Shown here: positions 45,085-56,300 of the stretch, piece after piece
Numbering within the stretch: position 1 is the first letter of the stretch
Layout: every line of letters begins with the position of its first letter
Origin: Chloromonas sp. AAM2
Lineage: Eukaryota; Chlorophyta; Chlorophyceae; Chlamydomonadales; Chlamydomonadaceae
DNA length: 64,000 bases
Assembly (NCBI GenBank): GCA_004335635.1
Contig: QAXH01006258.1
Coordinates: forward strand, 1-64,000
Direction: 5' to 3'
Notes under the pieces: model-generated
What the model saw: the letters and a program-made list of their open reading frames with translations, nothing else
Databases searched by the model: none
Told to the model about the DNA's origin: nothing
Program-made: the position numbers and the translations under genes

Positions 45085-48000
45085 ATGCGTCGCAGGGTGA
45101 GTTTGGCGGTCGGGAAACCTCGGCCCGGAAACCCCGGCCCTGATGTCAGCATGCCTCCGCACTCGCGCCCACCACAGTTTTCAATGCCTATCCAAAGCCA
45201 CCGCACTTATTAATGCATTCTCCAATGAAATCTATCAGCATACACAACCGCGACGTGTATCTCAGCACGTGAGCCCAGGCCCGCAGATTTTGCTGGCATG
45301 CGAGGACAGCGCGCGTTCTCGCTTTGTCGTGGACGCGGCATTTGCGGAGGTAGTGCGGCCCCAGCAAGACGAGGTCTACGTCGTCACTGTCTGCGTCCCC
45401 CCGGTGCCCACAGCTGTTATGCCTATGCCTCCCTTGGCCACCGCTGCGACCGTCGTGGCGATCCACCACGAAGTCGAGCAGCAACGGTGCGCTTGCCTTT
45501 TCCTTCTTCCGCATCAGCCTTCCAGACCATGTCATGATGTCACGACCGTGCACCAAGGTTGCTGCTGACGTCCCCTAAATCATTGCTTCAGATTCTGTTC
45601 TGCACTGCTGCAAACACGTTGGAGGTTGTGCATGTACACGTCGTGGGCTTTTCCTTGCCTGGAATGCAGGCAAGCCAAGCTGGCAGAGTGTCATCGCGTC
45701 GTGCAGGTCAGTAGGCTTGGCCTTATTTAAGCAGGTCGGTCACCAAAGCTGCCGTAGGGCATGCCTGTGTACAGGATGTCTGGGCCTTCACCTTGGAAAG
45801 TGCTTGTAGGGCTAGTGGATTGACAGCACTTGTACACTGGGGACAGCTAGCCCTGCTTGCACGGTGCAGAAGCATACGAACCTATGACTACAGCGTGGTG
45901 AGCATACTTGCCTGCGCTAGACCAGCGGGCTTGCTTGCTTTTGAGTAATCTAGGTCTTCTGTGCACCGTCATGGAATGGGCATCTCCTCTGCTCCTGCTG
46001 ATATGCCTACAAGACACTGACAGATTTTTGGATGGCCTAAGGCTGGGCTCCAGGCTGTTTTGATTGAATCTACCGTGAATCTACACATGTGTGTTGGACA
46101 CGCCTGCGGTACATGGTATCAATCGTATTCGAAGCATTCTCAGAGAGCTTGTTGTGGCGCCTGCTTGCTTTTTGCAGTACATTTCCAACCTGATTGTGTC
46201 CGATTTTCAGGTGAGCGTGTGGAACAAATTCGTAATGCACTGACTGTCTGCACAGCCATTGTTGCCTTTCTGTCTGCCTCTTATCTGGCAGTGCACACCC
46301 CGGTGAACTGAGGCCTGGCACACTAAACAGGAACAACAGCAATGGCAGGCACACCACTACTGTCTGGGTTGCAATTTGTGCCGGCATCATGCCTGGCCTG
46401 CCATGCATGGCCACAACAAGCAGTGCCGCTGACTTGTTGCAGGTGCCGCAGGAACACATCCACAGACATGTCCTCATATCAGAGGGGGGCGCATCAGGTA
46501 AGCCCAGTTGGGTAGGCGGGTGTTTAGCTGGTCCCTGGGGCTCCGGGGTTGGTGGTACATCAGCAGCCACGATTGGTCTGGTGCAACGGTAACCACAGGT
46601 GCCTGCCTGTACATGGGCCGTAACTCAGGTGTACAACGTTACTACATTTTCAATACATTGCCGTATGTTCTGTGCTGGACAACCACAGGCGTGTCTGAGT
46701 CACTGCTGCACTTTGCCCGGACCTGCAGCATGGACCTAATCTGCATGGGCACACGCGGCATGGGTGCCGTCAAGAGGTAAAGTGCACATCAGTTTGAAGA
46801 TGTGGCGTCCAAATCTTGCTGCTTGTTGTCAACTGCTGTCCATTCGCCGTATTCGCGCTTCACTTGCCTGATCACAGGCAAGGAGGGACTCCAGCCCGTC
46901 CATGTGAACCACACGGCTCACTTGTACTGGCCGGATTTTGAACTGCTAGCTTTGGAGTCTTAAAAGTCCTGCAGGCACATCCTTTCTTGCATCTTGGCCA
47001 CAGTGCGCTGAACTGAAAGTTGAAACAATGTATCTGTGTTTTCTGTGCATCAAGACACTGCTTGGCTGGCTAGCTGGCTAGTTGGCATGCACTGGCCATG
47101 GGCACACACACATGCTGACATGTGTTGCTTGATCACATGATCACATGTATGCTTGGTATGTGTTGCCCGTCCCCCCTGTCCCAGGTCTTTGATGTCGCTT
47201 GTGGGTCTGGGCTCCGTGAGCGACGCCCTGATCCGCGCCGCGCCCTGCCCAGTGCTGCTGGTCAGGTGGGACCCCGCACGCGCCGCTCAGGTGGTGCCTC
47301 CACCCGCAGCACGCACACCGGTGAGTGGAGGTAAAACAGGTGATAGTAAATGAGTGGCACATTCACACGGTGAGCAGCAGAACAGCGGGAGGGAAACAAA
47401 ATGCTTATCTTCCTGTTGCTGGCATGTGGCTGCATGAAAGGTTCTTTTTGGGGGCTTGTGGCACGCATTAATTGCGGCTGGTGTCGTCCTGCAGGTTTCC
47501 AAGAGGGTGTGCATAGCCTATGACGACTCGCCTGTGTCCGAGTCCGCTCTGCTGTGGGCGCTGGCCAACGTGCTCACACCTCAGGATAAGCTCTACATCG
47601 CCAGTGTCACGGCCCGAGTGCCTTTGCCTGTAAGTTGGCCCGTGCCTCAGTTTAGGTGCATGTGCTGATGAAAAGCATGCAGCGGGTGGAGCAGACAGGG
47701 TTGTTCATGGGTTTGGGTTTCACCAGCCAGACAGTAGGAGCCTGGACATGGCTCGTGACACTTGAACGAAGCACCAAGAAACGTTTCAAGCCGGGCTACT
47801 GACAATAGAAAAAAGGTCTATGATTGGAGGTGTGCTAGCCTGTCAGGACGAAGACGGGCAGCATTTTTTGCAAGCGCTGATGCTGCCAACTGCCAAGTGC
47901 TCCAGTTTTGGATCTGCCATCGCCTGACTTCCAGCTGCCGATTTGCTTTGTCAGTTTGTCTAGTCTCAAAGATGTGCCGGGGTAGGACGTAGGATGCATA

Positions 48001-49275
48001 GAACACGATAGTGAACAGGGGCTTCACCCGCCACAGGCATGGAGATGAAGTTGCACTTGCCTCTGTCGCCACCTGTTGGCGTAGGTGTATGACCAGCCGG
48101 GGGCGGTGTTCGCCATACAAGTACAGAACGCAAGGGAGTTGGCGGACCAGGCGGTGCGGGAGGCGCAGGCAGCCGTGCATAAGGCAGTGGAGATCGCGGT
48201 GTGTGGCTGAAGCAGGGCCTCATGTGCACATGTCCTGATATGCGTTTGTGACTCGTAACATGCTCTTCGTGGCGAGCGCCACTCAGTCCTCGTTGTGCTG
48301 CTTCCTTGGCAAAAAGACTGATGCCCCCATAGACCTCTTCACAAGCCTTTCGCTGTCCTTGGATTGGGAACACTGCCTGCTGAACTCGGTGTGTCAAACT
48401 GTGCTGGCAAACGGTGATGGCCAGGCTTGGGCGGGCTTGAAAGTTACAAGCCGTAACATACATGAACTGCGATAGGTAGGAACGACTTGCCTGAAGGAGG
48501 ACCGGCTCGCCCACCGTCATGTTGATACTGTCGTGGGCAATGGACGGCGCGCCACATGCAGGCGTCACATTCCATGGTGTGCGCGATGGTGGTGCCCGTG
48601 GTTTTGGAGCCTGACGGGGGCGCCAGTGAGGTTGGCTCAGCGCTGTGCACCTTTGCCAAGGACAAGAGCATGGATGTAAGTGAGACAAAGGCAAATGATC
48701 CAAGCCACTGTGTTGACCTGATCAGTGATTTGCCAGACTTCACCTTTGCAGGGCGGGATGGCGCCAGCTCCAGTGTGCCAGAAACTAAACACTTAATGCA
48801 CTGCGCACTTTCACCTGACGAATGTGTGTTGCTGCAGCACAAAGCTGCTGAAAAAACAATGATGATGATGATAATGATGATGATGATAATGATGACATTC
48901 TCTATCACTTCTACATCATCGGCATGTTATAGCGCCTTTGAGTTGCCAGCACACATGGCACTCCTTGGGAGCTGAGCGTTTTGTGGGTTAGCACCCATGC
49001 TTGCCCCACACCCATAGCGTGATAGGGAATGTATGCATACGAGCATGTACAACAAATTTGTGTTGCAGATGGTTGTTGCCGGCCGCCAAGGCATGGCTGC
49101 TCACAAGCGCGGCCTGCGTGCCCTGTTCGGCCTGGGGTCCGTGAGCCAGTACCTGGCACACAACCTGCACTGTGCCCTGGCGGTGGTTCACGAGGGGACC
49201 AGGATGGCCAGCAGGGCGGAGGAACCGGCTGGGCCTCAACCTGCTTCAACACCTTCAGCATCAGTAGCTAGCTAG
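45085..49275 (+). CDS. Two-domain universal stress protein, tandem copy C (11 exons)
   Basis: Exons 45085-45096, 45287-45486, 45670-45706, 46178-46210, 46443-46497, 46689-46776, 47185-47320, 47495-47629, 48085-48198, 48562-48675 and 49069-49275 join in phase to 376 residues. The gene structure is the same as A and B; the four-codon start exon reads MRRR instead of MGRK. Domain 1 begins ILLACEDSARSR and carries GTRGMGAVKRSLMSLVGLGSVSDAL. Domain 2 begins VCIAYDDSPVSES and has a diverged loop, GRQGMAAHKRGLRALFGLGSVSQYL, in which Cys-Arg has become Arg-Gln and the second Gly is lost (GMG to GMA). Nucleotide binding by domain 2 may therefore be weaker. The tail is Ala/Ser/Pro-rich and longer than in B. 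Confidence 0.85.
47868..48022 (+). repeat. Intron segment shared by USP copies C and B
   Basis: Matches 41146-41296 (shared CTGATGCTGCCAACTGCCAA, CGCCTGACTTCCAGCTGCC and TTTGCTTTGTCAGTTT). Here it is in intron 8. Confidence 0.75.
48858..48896 (+). repeat. (ATG)n/(ATA)n microsatellite
   Basis: An imperfect run of ATGATGATGATAATG units in the last intron of USP copy C. Confidence 0.9.
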
Positions 49276-50357
49276 CTACTGACATTGGATTTGACTGCAT
49301 ATGCTTATTAATGTTGCGTTATGCTTGATGGCCAGGTTCTGTTGCCAGCTTGTCGTTTGATCGAGTGCCAACACCAGGCTCGTAAGACTGTTTTACGTCT
49401 GTCAATGACCTGTTCTGGCATGCCTTGGGTGTTTGCCCTTCAGACAAGTGGTTGCATGTGCGTGCAGGTGATTGCTGAACGCATAAGGGCAGTGTGAACA
49501 ACGAGCGCCAGCTGAGCAAGTTGTTGTTGATTTTCAAGGTGGCGGCTCTGTGTGCGCTTTGTCTGTGCACCTGGACGCTCCTGGACGGATTTGCATATGA
49601 CTGCTAATTGTTCCTGATGCTGCACACGCAATCATGACCTGAGTTGTTTTTGGCTTTTTGTCAGTGGCTTGCTGTAATCCCAGCGGGTCAGGCGGGCGAG
49701 TCAAGCGTGCAATTGTGAATGTCTGGCATTGCTTATGATGGCGCACTGCTTTCATTGCTTGATAACTGAAGGAAAGTTGAATGTCTCTGTGTCCGTTGTC
49801 AACACAATTTTTCTTTTTGCAGTTGGGTTGTGGCCTTCCTCCCTGACCCCTGGAGCCTATCATGTTGCAAGATACAAAGTCACCAGTGACTGCCCCGTCC
49901 ACCACGTGGGCTCATAGGACAAAATCCACACGTCGTCTCATGACATTTGCATTTGTTACAGCACAACGGGGGATAGTTGTCATAAGCCACGCCCATGGTC
50001 ACACGAGTGGTATGTGATAGTATACGTGGTGGCCACCCCTCAATTCACAAGGTTGCCGCGCTTAAGGGGCAAGATCGAGACATGTATTGATTGTTAGTAG
50101 GCTAACCATCCCTTCCTCGGCCTCTTCAGGCAAGCTGACTTGAAGTAATGGCAGAGCTGTTGTTCAGCGTTTATTTGAGTGACTTTCAACCAAAACCTGC
50201 CAACCAGCCCGAACACAAGGACGTGGCTGCCCATCTCGAGTAGTGTTCGCAGCAGTGTCACTGCCACACGCACGGCAAAGGCGAACGCCAGCCAAGTCAA
50301 CTACACTGGCGAAAAGGCGGAACTAGCGGAGGCTTGGGCAAGGCCCTGGGGCTCGGC
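49276..50357. other. Intergenic region between USP copy C and the FtsH-like gene
   Basis: Contains the 3' UTR of the USP gene and the promoter and leader of the FtsH-like gene. Short open frames (for example 49729-49917) lack coding character. No repeat of the dispersed family was seen. Confidence 0.5.
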
Positions 50358-53300
50358 ATGCTGCAACTGCGTGCGGGCCCGGGTCTAAGACCCGATGGCT
50401 TGCACGCACCATTCCGCCGCATGCTGGTGCCATCCAGCCGTTCAGCGGCAGTGCTGGATCAAATGCTTGGCAGGCGTGCTTGCATAATCGGCAGTCGGAC
50501 TGTGCGTGGCTTCGCTCCACCTCGTTGCCATTCCGATGGCAGCCAGAAATTCTCACTGTCCAACACCGACAGCCCGCTGCAAGCAAGTTCCCAAGACATT
50601 GGAAAAGGGCTTCTGGCAGCAGGCGCCAGGCTTTTAGGCGCAGTGGCAGTGCTGTTGGCAGCGGGAGGCTTCTTGACGCCAAGAGCAGCCCATGCAAGGT
50701 AAGAGAATTGCCATCAGTTCCATCTCGATGGCCCAATCCTAGGTATTTTCGAGCCGTCACCTTCAGATGCATTCATCGGTGCTCCATCAGAGCACGATGT
50801 ACATGAACGATGTCCCTTATCATTATGCCTTGTCTAACTGCGTAATCCGATTGAAGGCAGGGATAGCCATCGGGTTTTGTTTTGCAGGATGATCGAGAAC
50901 CCCAGTTCCACAGCTACATGCGTGTTGGCAGAGCAGGAGCGAGCATCATTCCATCAATCAGCTCACAGCGCGTCTGCAGCCAGCAGCTCTGGGTATAGAT
51001 ACACGGGGATCGATCTTGCGGAGGGACCAGCCTCGGGCACTAGCAGTACATCGCCCAAAGACCAGCAGTTGAGGTGAGTTTTCTGTGCCCAAGGTCTTGC
51101 ATGGCTCGTGGAGCCAGCCCAATGCATGAGCACGGGTTTGGGGCCTGTCATTTGCATGCAGGGCAATCCGGCATGCGCATGGGCATGCACACATGCACGC
51201 ATGCAAATTATCAAGCGCCCGCGAATTGCCGGTGTGTCATGGGGACTTGAACCAGGAGCTGCCTGGGACGTGCGTGATGGTCCGGCATGACTATGCCTTG
51301 GCATCAGTGACACCATGTGTCATGTTATCATGTGTATTCATGGTGCCCGTGCAGTCAGCAGCAGAAGGACAAATATGCTGCGCTGGCACGTAAGGGTGTG
51401 CCGTTGGACTACGACGACTTGATGGGGTCTGTCCTTTACAACCCTGACGACATACCTACACGCATGAATAAGTCAGAGGTACGAACCTGCAGTCTCTCAG
51501 CGTAGATGTGGGCAAGAGAAGAATATCCACAGCTAGGCAGAGGTCCGTCTGAAGCAGCATCTAGTACACCACAGCTAGCGGGTAAGGGAACTTCTTCCAG
51601 CCTGGCTCTTTCGCTGTTGGCGAGTCGCAGAGCATGGTGCAGCCCATGCACAGACGTCAGCGTTTAGTGCGCCATGACGTACAGGTTAGGATTGTTCATC
51701 TTTAGCCTAAATCTCCTCACCTCACTGCTGATGGGTGCAGCCCATGACAGACCATGCCAGCCTTACCTGATGTCGTCGGCCTGTCACTATCACCGAGTGC
51801 AAGGAGTTCATGCCAATAATGCTTTGCATGCCTTGTTTCTGTTCCTGCCGCAGCTTGCTGAACAGCTCAACGCCATTATGGATCAGTATGATAACGAGGA
51901 CTTTGACCTGGGCATTAAGCAGTTCATGATTGAACAGGCGATCCAGCAGGTGGGGGTTGAAGATCACCAGCGACCCTCACACGCAGCCATCAGCCAGCTT
52001 TGACTTGGCCAGCATGATGCAGCATGGGACAGCAGGCAGCTTGTCCTTTACATATTGCTTAAGGTCAGAAACGTTGCACCTACTGCAATCAGACCATGTC
52101 GATTTTCCACTTGGCAGATTGTTACGGATATGAAAGCCCCCACCTCATCCGCCATATCGCGCTCTGTTCATCGCCACCTTGCTTGGTTGTGGGTGATCAC
52201 ATTGCACAGGACTTGGAGGACGGCGGCGGCAAGGGCGCTGACAACAAGGACTTTGAGGAGAAGCTCGCAGAGGCGCTGTTCGCTGACGAGGGTGGGGGGA
52301 CAGGGCATCACTCATGTAGCACACACTGACCATGCCTGCTGGACATGCACTGATACCAATGGCTCATGAACGGCATGCAAGTGCTGAGCAATAGCTCAAG
52401 TCGTTCAACTCCTCACCAGCAGGGCACACCAACACTCAGCGTGGCCCGGGTTGTGACACATGCGCCGTTAACAATGGCACAGCTGGCCTGGCACAGTAAC
52501 CAGGGGCGTACATGCATCATATCCTTCTGTTGTCTTTTCTGAGCAAGTCTGCTCAGTCTCTGCTTCTCTGCACCTGACGTCAACCAGTCTGCTTTCCAGT
52601 CTGCACTCCAGCAACTGTGTGTCGTTGCCTTCCCTGCAGCCGTTGAGGAGCGTGAGGCCATCCTTACCGACGACATCGCTGACGATGCGTTCACAACCGA
52701 GGGGGTGGAGGAGTACCTGACGGTCCTGGGCGACCCCGCATCACTGGACACGGCATGGAGGGTCACGCAGACGATGGCGGTGGGTGCCTTGCCTGCAGTC
52801 AGTTGATTGGGATTATGCCGACTCTGCCGGTGGGTGTGCACTTGGTGTGCGTGGGGCACTCCTAGTGTACTGGAGTACAGGGCCGGAAATGCGAAGGACT
52901 CAATGTCGAGCACATCCTCTTTCTTGTTTGATTCTTGTTTGATGTGTTAATTGAGTCATGCATTGCGCCAATGAGTGCCCATGGACCGCCATGCCTGGAA
53001 CCATCGACCCCCATGAGATGGTACCTCACTTCGGCGGCCCAGACTGACTCACATGGGGGGCGGTGCGCCGCTCCCTATGTGCGGCTGACAACCGGCGTCT
53101 GCACCCACGGGGGCGCAGCAGAACCAACGTCGCGTCCCCACTATAATGCAGAACACATTAGATGCGTGTGGCACTTGAGTTGAATGTCTCGGCTGGGGAA
53201 ACGAAGCGACATCTGTGCTTGATTTGTTGACTAAGGCTGGGTTGCTGAGACTGAATGTGTCAAGCTTTATGCTTCTTGTGTAATATGGAGGGAGCACCTG

Positions 53301-56300
53301 GCAACTGAGTCGTTGTGTTGGCCCAAGGGTTGATGAGGCCCGCTCTTCCCTGAGTGTGTTTCAGGAGCTGAGCTACACGCAGCTGTGGACCCTGGCTTCT
53401 GAGGGCCATGTGCTGCGCGTGCGCTACTTTGGGCCGGAGGGACGCGCAGTCATGGTCAAACTGGCGCGCACGGCACCTGGCGGCGCCCGCACATGCAAGG
53501 TTGGGTGCCTGTGTGGCACAAGCTAGGCATGATGCTTCAGAATCTCCGCCATTATTACCACATAGCAAGATTGCAGTAGTAGTCGCTTTCACTATGCCGC
53601 CCAGGCTCTTTCACAACTTCATTGCAAGTCCTAACTGGTTTGCAACTCGCCTACCAGCCAACCAACCAAGCGCCAACTGCTGCTTTCTGGACTTGAGAAT
53701 GATTCTCGTACTGACAAGTGCCGTGTCCTCTGCTTCCAGGTTGTCGTGCCGCCCGATCCAGGGCTTGTCGACCACCTGTTGGCGCATGGTGTGACCCTGG
53801 ACGTAGCCCAGGCCAGCGAGCAGGAGCGCATGCATGCAGCCTTCACCGCGCAGCTGCTGCGGTACACAGCGCCATTTATGTTCATCAGCGCAGTGTTCTG
53901 GCTGCTGCACACGTGGATCCTAGACCCCATGCCCAACGCTTTCAGGTAAGACATTGGGAGGCCAGATGCAGACACAGCTCTCACAGCTGACGCATAAACA
54001 AGGGGTCAAAGAGCACGGGACGGCCTTGCTGGTGCCGCCAACAATGGTGTCCATCACTGGGTTTGCCAGTTCATGGACACATGCTAGCAGAAAACAGAGA
54101 TGTGGCATCACGTGCTTGCACTCCCAATCCAAGTCTTGTAGGAGAGGTGCCTAGGATCCAAAACCCTTTCCCTGTTCACCGTTGCATGCTCTGGCACATG
54201 TGCACACGTTTCGAATGCATGGGTCTGACTGTGTGCCCATGCAGGCGCCAGGAGTTCCTTCGGTACCGGCGAGAGCTCATGCACGTGGCCAGTAAGCTCA
54301 ACTTCCGCTCGCCAGCCCGTGAGGTGCGCATCGACACCAGCGGACCCGACTTCATCCCTTGGGAGGAGATCCACGGCATTGATGAGGCAAGTGGACAGAG
54401 ACACGCTTTTCTGGCATAATCAGGGTGCCAGAAGCAGGCACAATGATCATGTGATGGCCTGGGTGTAGCAGCTTTGCAGTGGACGAGGTTGACAGAACAT
54501 GCTGGTTGTTAGTTAGTGCGGCTGAAGGCATGAAAGTGTAAACACAGGGCCAGCAGGCATTTGCTCATGCGCATGGCTGGCGGTGTGGCTGGCGTGTGTG
54601 CAGGTGAAGCGCGAGATCACTGAGATCATCGACTACCTCAAGAACCCTGGTCTGCTGCGGGAGCGGGGCGTGGCACGTATTGGGGGTGTACTGCTGGCGG
54701 GAGCGCCCGGTGAGCGGGAGGGAAGGAGGTTGTAGGGCAGAGCTCAACATGTGGCAGACAGGTAGTGGAAGCAGGCCAAGGCGTGCCAGGCAAGGGCAGG
54801 CTGGCATTGGGCAGGCGTGCACATTTTGGCATGCGATAGCGCAATGGAAGGGTCACAATTACGATGTGTCTGGCCAGCAAAAGCGTAGGCCGATGTCCCA
54901 GCGCACTGCCATGTGCACCAGTAGCCATCAGAGTTTATCAGAATTGTTACTGTGCATTTGCTTGTATGCAACCTTGGCATACATGGGTCTGACACTGCGT
55001 GCGCGTGCGCTGTTTTGTGTTGATCCCAGGCACGGGCAAGACCCTTCTTGCCAAGTCCATCGCCGCGGAGAGCGGCGTCAAGATGTTCACGTGCTCGGGA
55101 ACTGACTTCTATGATGTGCGTACGGCACTCATGCTGCTTACTCATGGACAGGCTGTGCTGTCAGGGCATTCATTGTAGATGACAGCATGTTTGGCAAGCT
55201 ACTCACGACTTGGAGTGAGTACTCACGACTTAGAGTGACGATTGTGGCCGTGCCTGTACGTTGCTGATCTACATGCACGGCCATTGCTTCTCGTCAGGTT
55301 TACTGTGTATGTCGTTGTGTGCCCCCAGGTCTACACAGGGGTCGGTGCACGCCGCATTCGCGAGACGTTTGAGAAGCTCAGAAATGCGGTAAGGACGCAA
55401 CATGATGCGTAATGCCCACATCTGTTAGGCCCACCTTTCTCTCTGCCTCTCTCTGCTAGTGATTCGCTGTGCCTGCTGTCTGTGCTCAAATGCATGTCAC
55501 CGCTTGACGCCACTCATTCATTCATGCCCGTCACGCAGGCCCCTGCCATCTTGTTCGTGGATGAGTTTGACGCTCTGGGTGCGGCCAGAGGGGCGCAGAG
55601 CAGCGGGGACGAGAGCGCATCAATCATCAACGAACTGCTGGTGAGCGGGATAAAGTCTGCAAACCGTGGCTGGTCAGACTCAGGCTGGGGAATTTTGATT
55701 GCTCACATTGAATCAAGGGAGTCACGTTGTGAGCACCGTCCTGGAGCTGAGCTTGGCCGACTGTACGAGCACCGAACATGTCGCCCCACTGTAGTCAGGC
55801 AAGAGCTTCACTTTGACATCGTGTTGAAGGAGCTTTGACGAGCGTGTGTGGAAACGGTCTGTGGGAGATGGGCCGAGTATGTGCTTGTCTACACGCGCCT
55901 GTGTGTCTTACAGGTACAAATGGACGGTTTTGAGGACAACCGCGGCATTGTGCTGCTGGGCGCCACCAACCGGCCAGGCGCCATTGACAGCGCTCTGATC
56001 CGCCCGGGGCGCTTTGACCGCATCATCTACATGCCGCTGCCAGACGCCGCAGGGAGAGCCAAGATTCTGCAGGTGACAAGCAGCAAGTGGTCAAAGTCCG
56101 CGTCACGTGCAAAGGCAGACAATGTGTCAGCCCCTGAAATACGTCGTTGCCAGCTTGCAACTGGGCCCCGACCTTGGACTAGTCATTTGCCCGTGCAGTC
56201 AGGTTGAGGTCTGAGTGTGCTAAGCCATGCCAGAAAAGGATAGTATCTAAACCATCAGCTCAAGTACAGGTGTGTTAGCAACAGCAACATCGCGTTCTGG

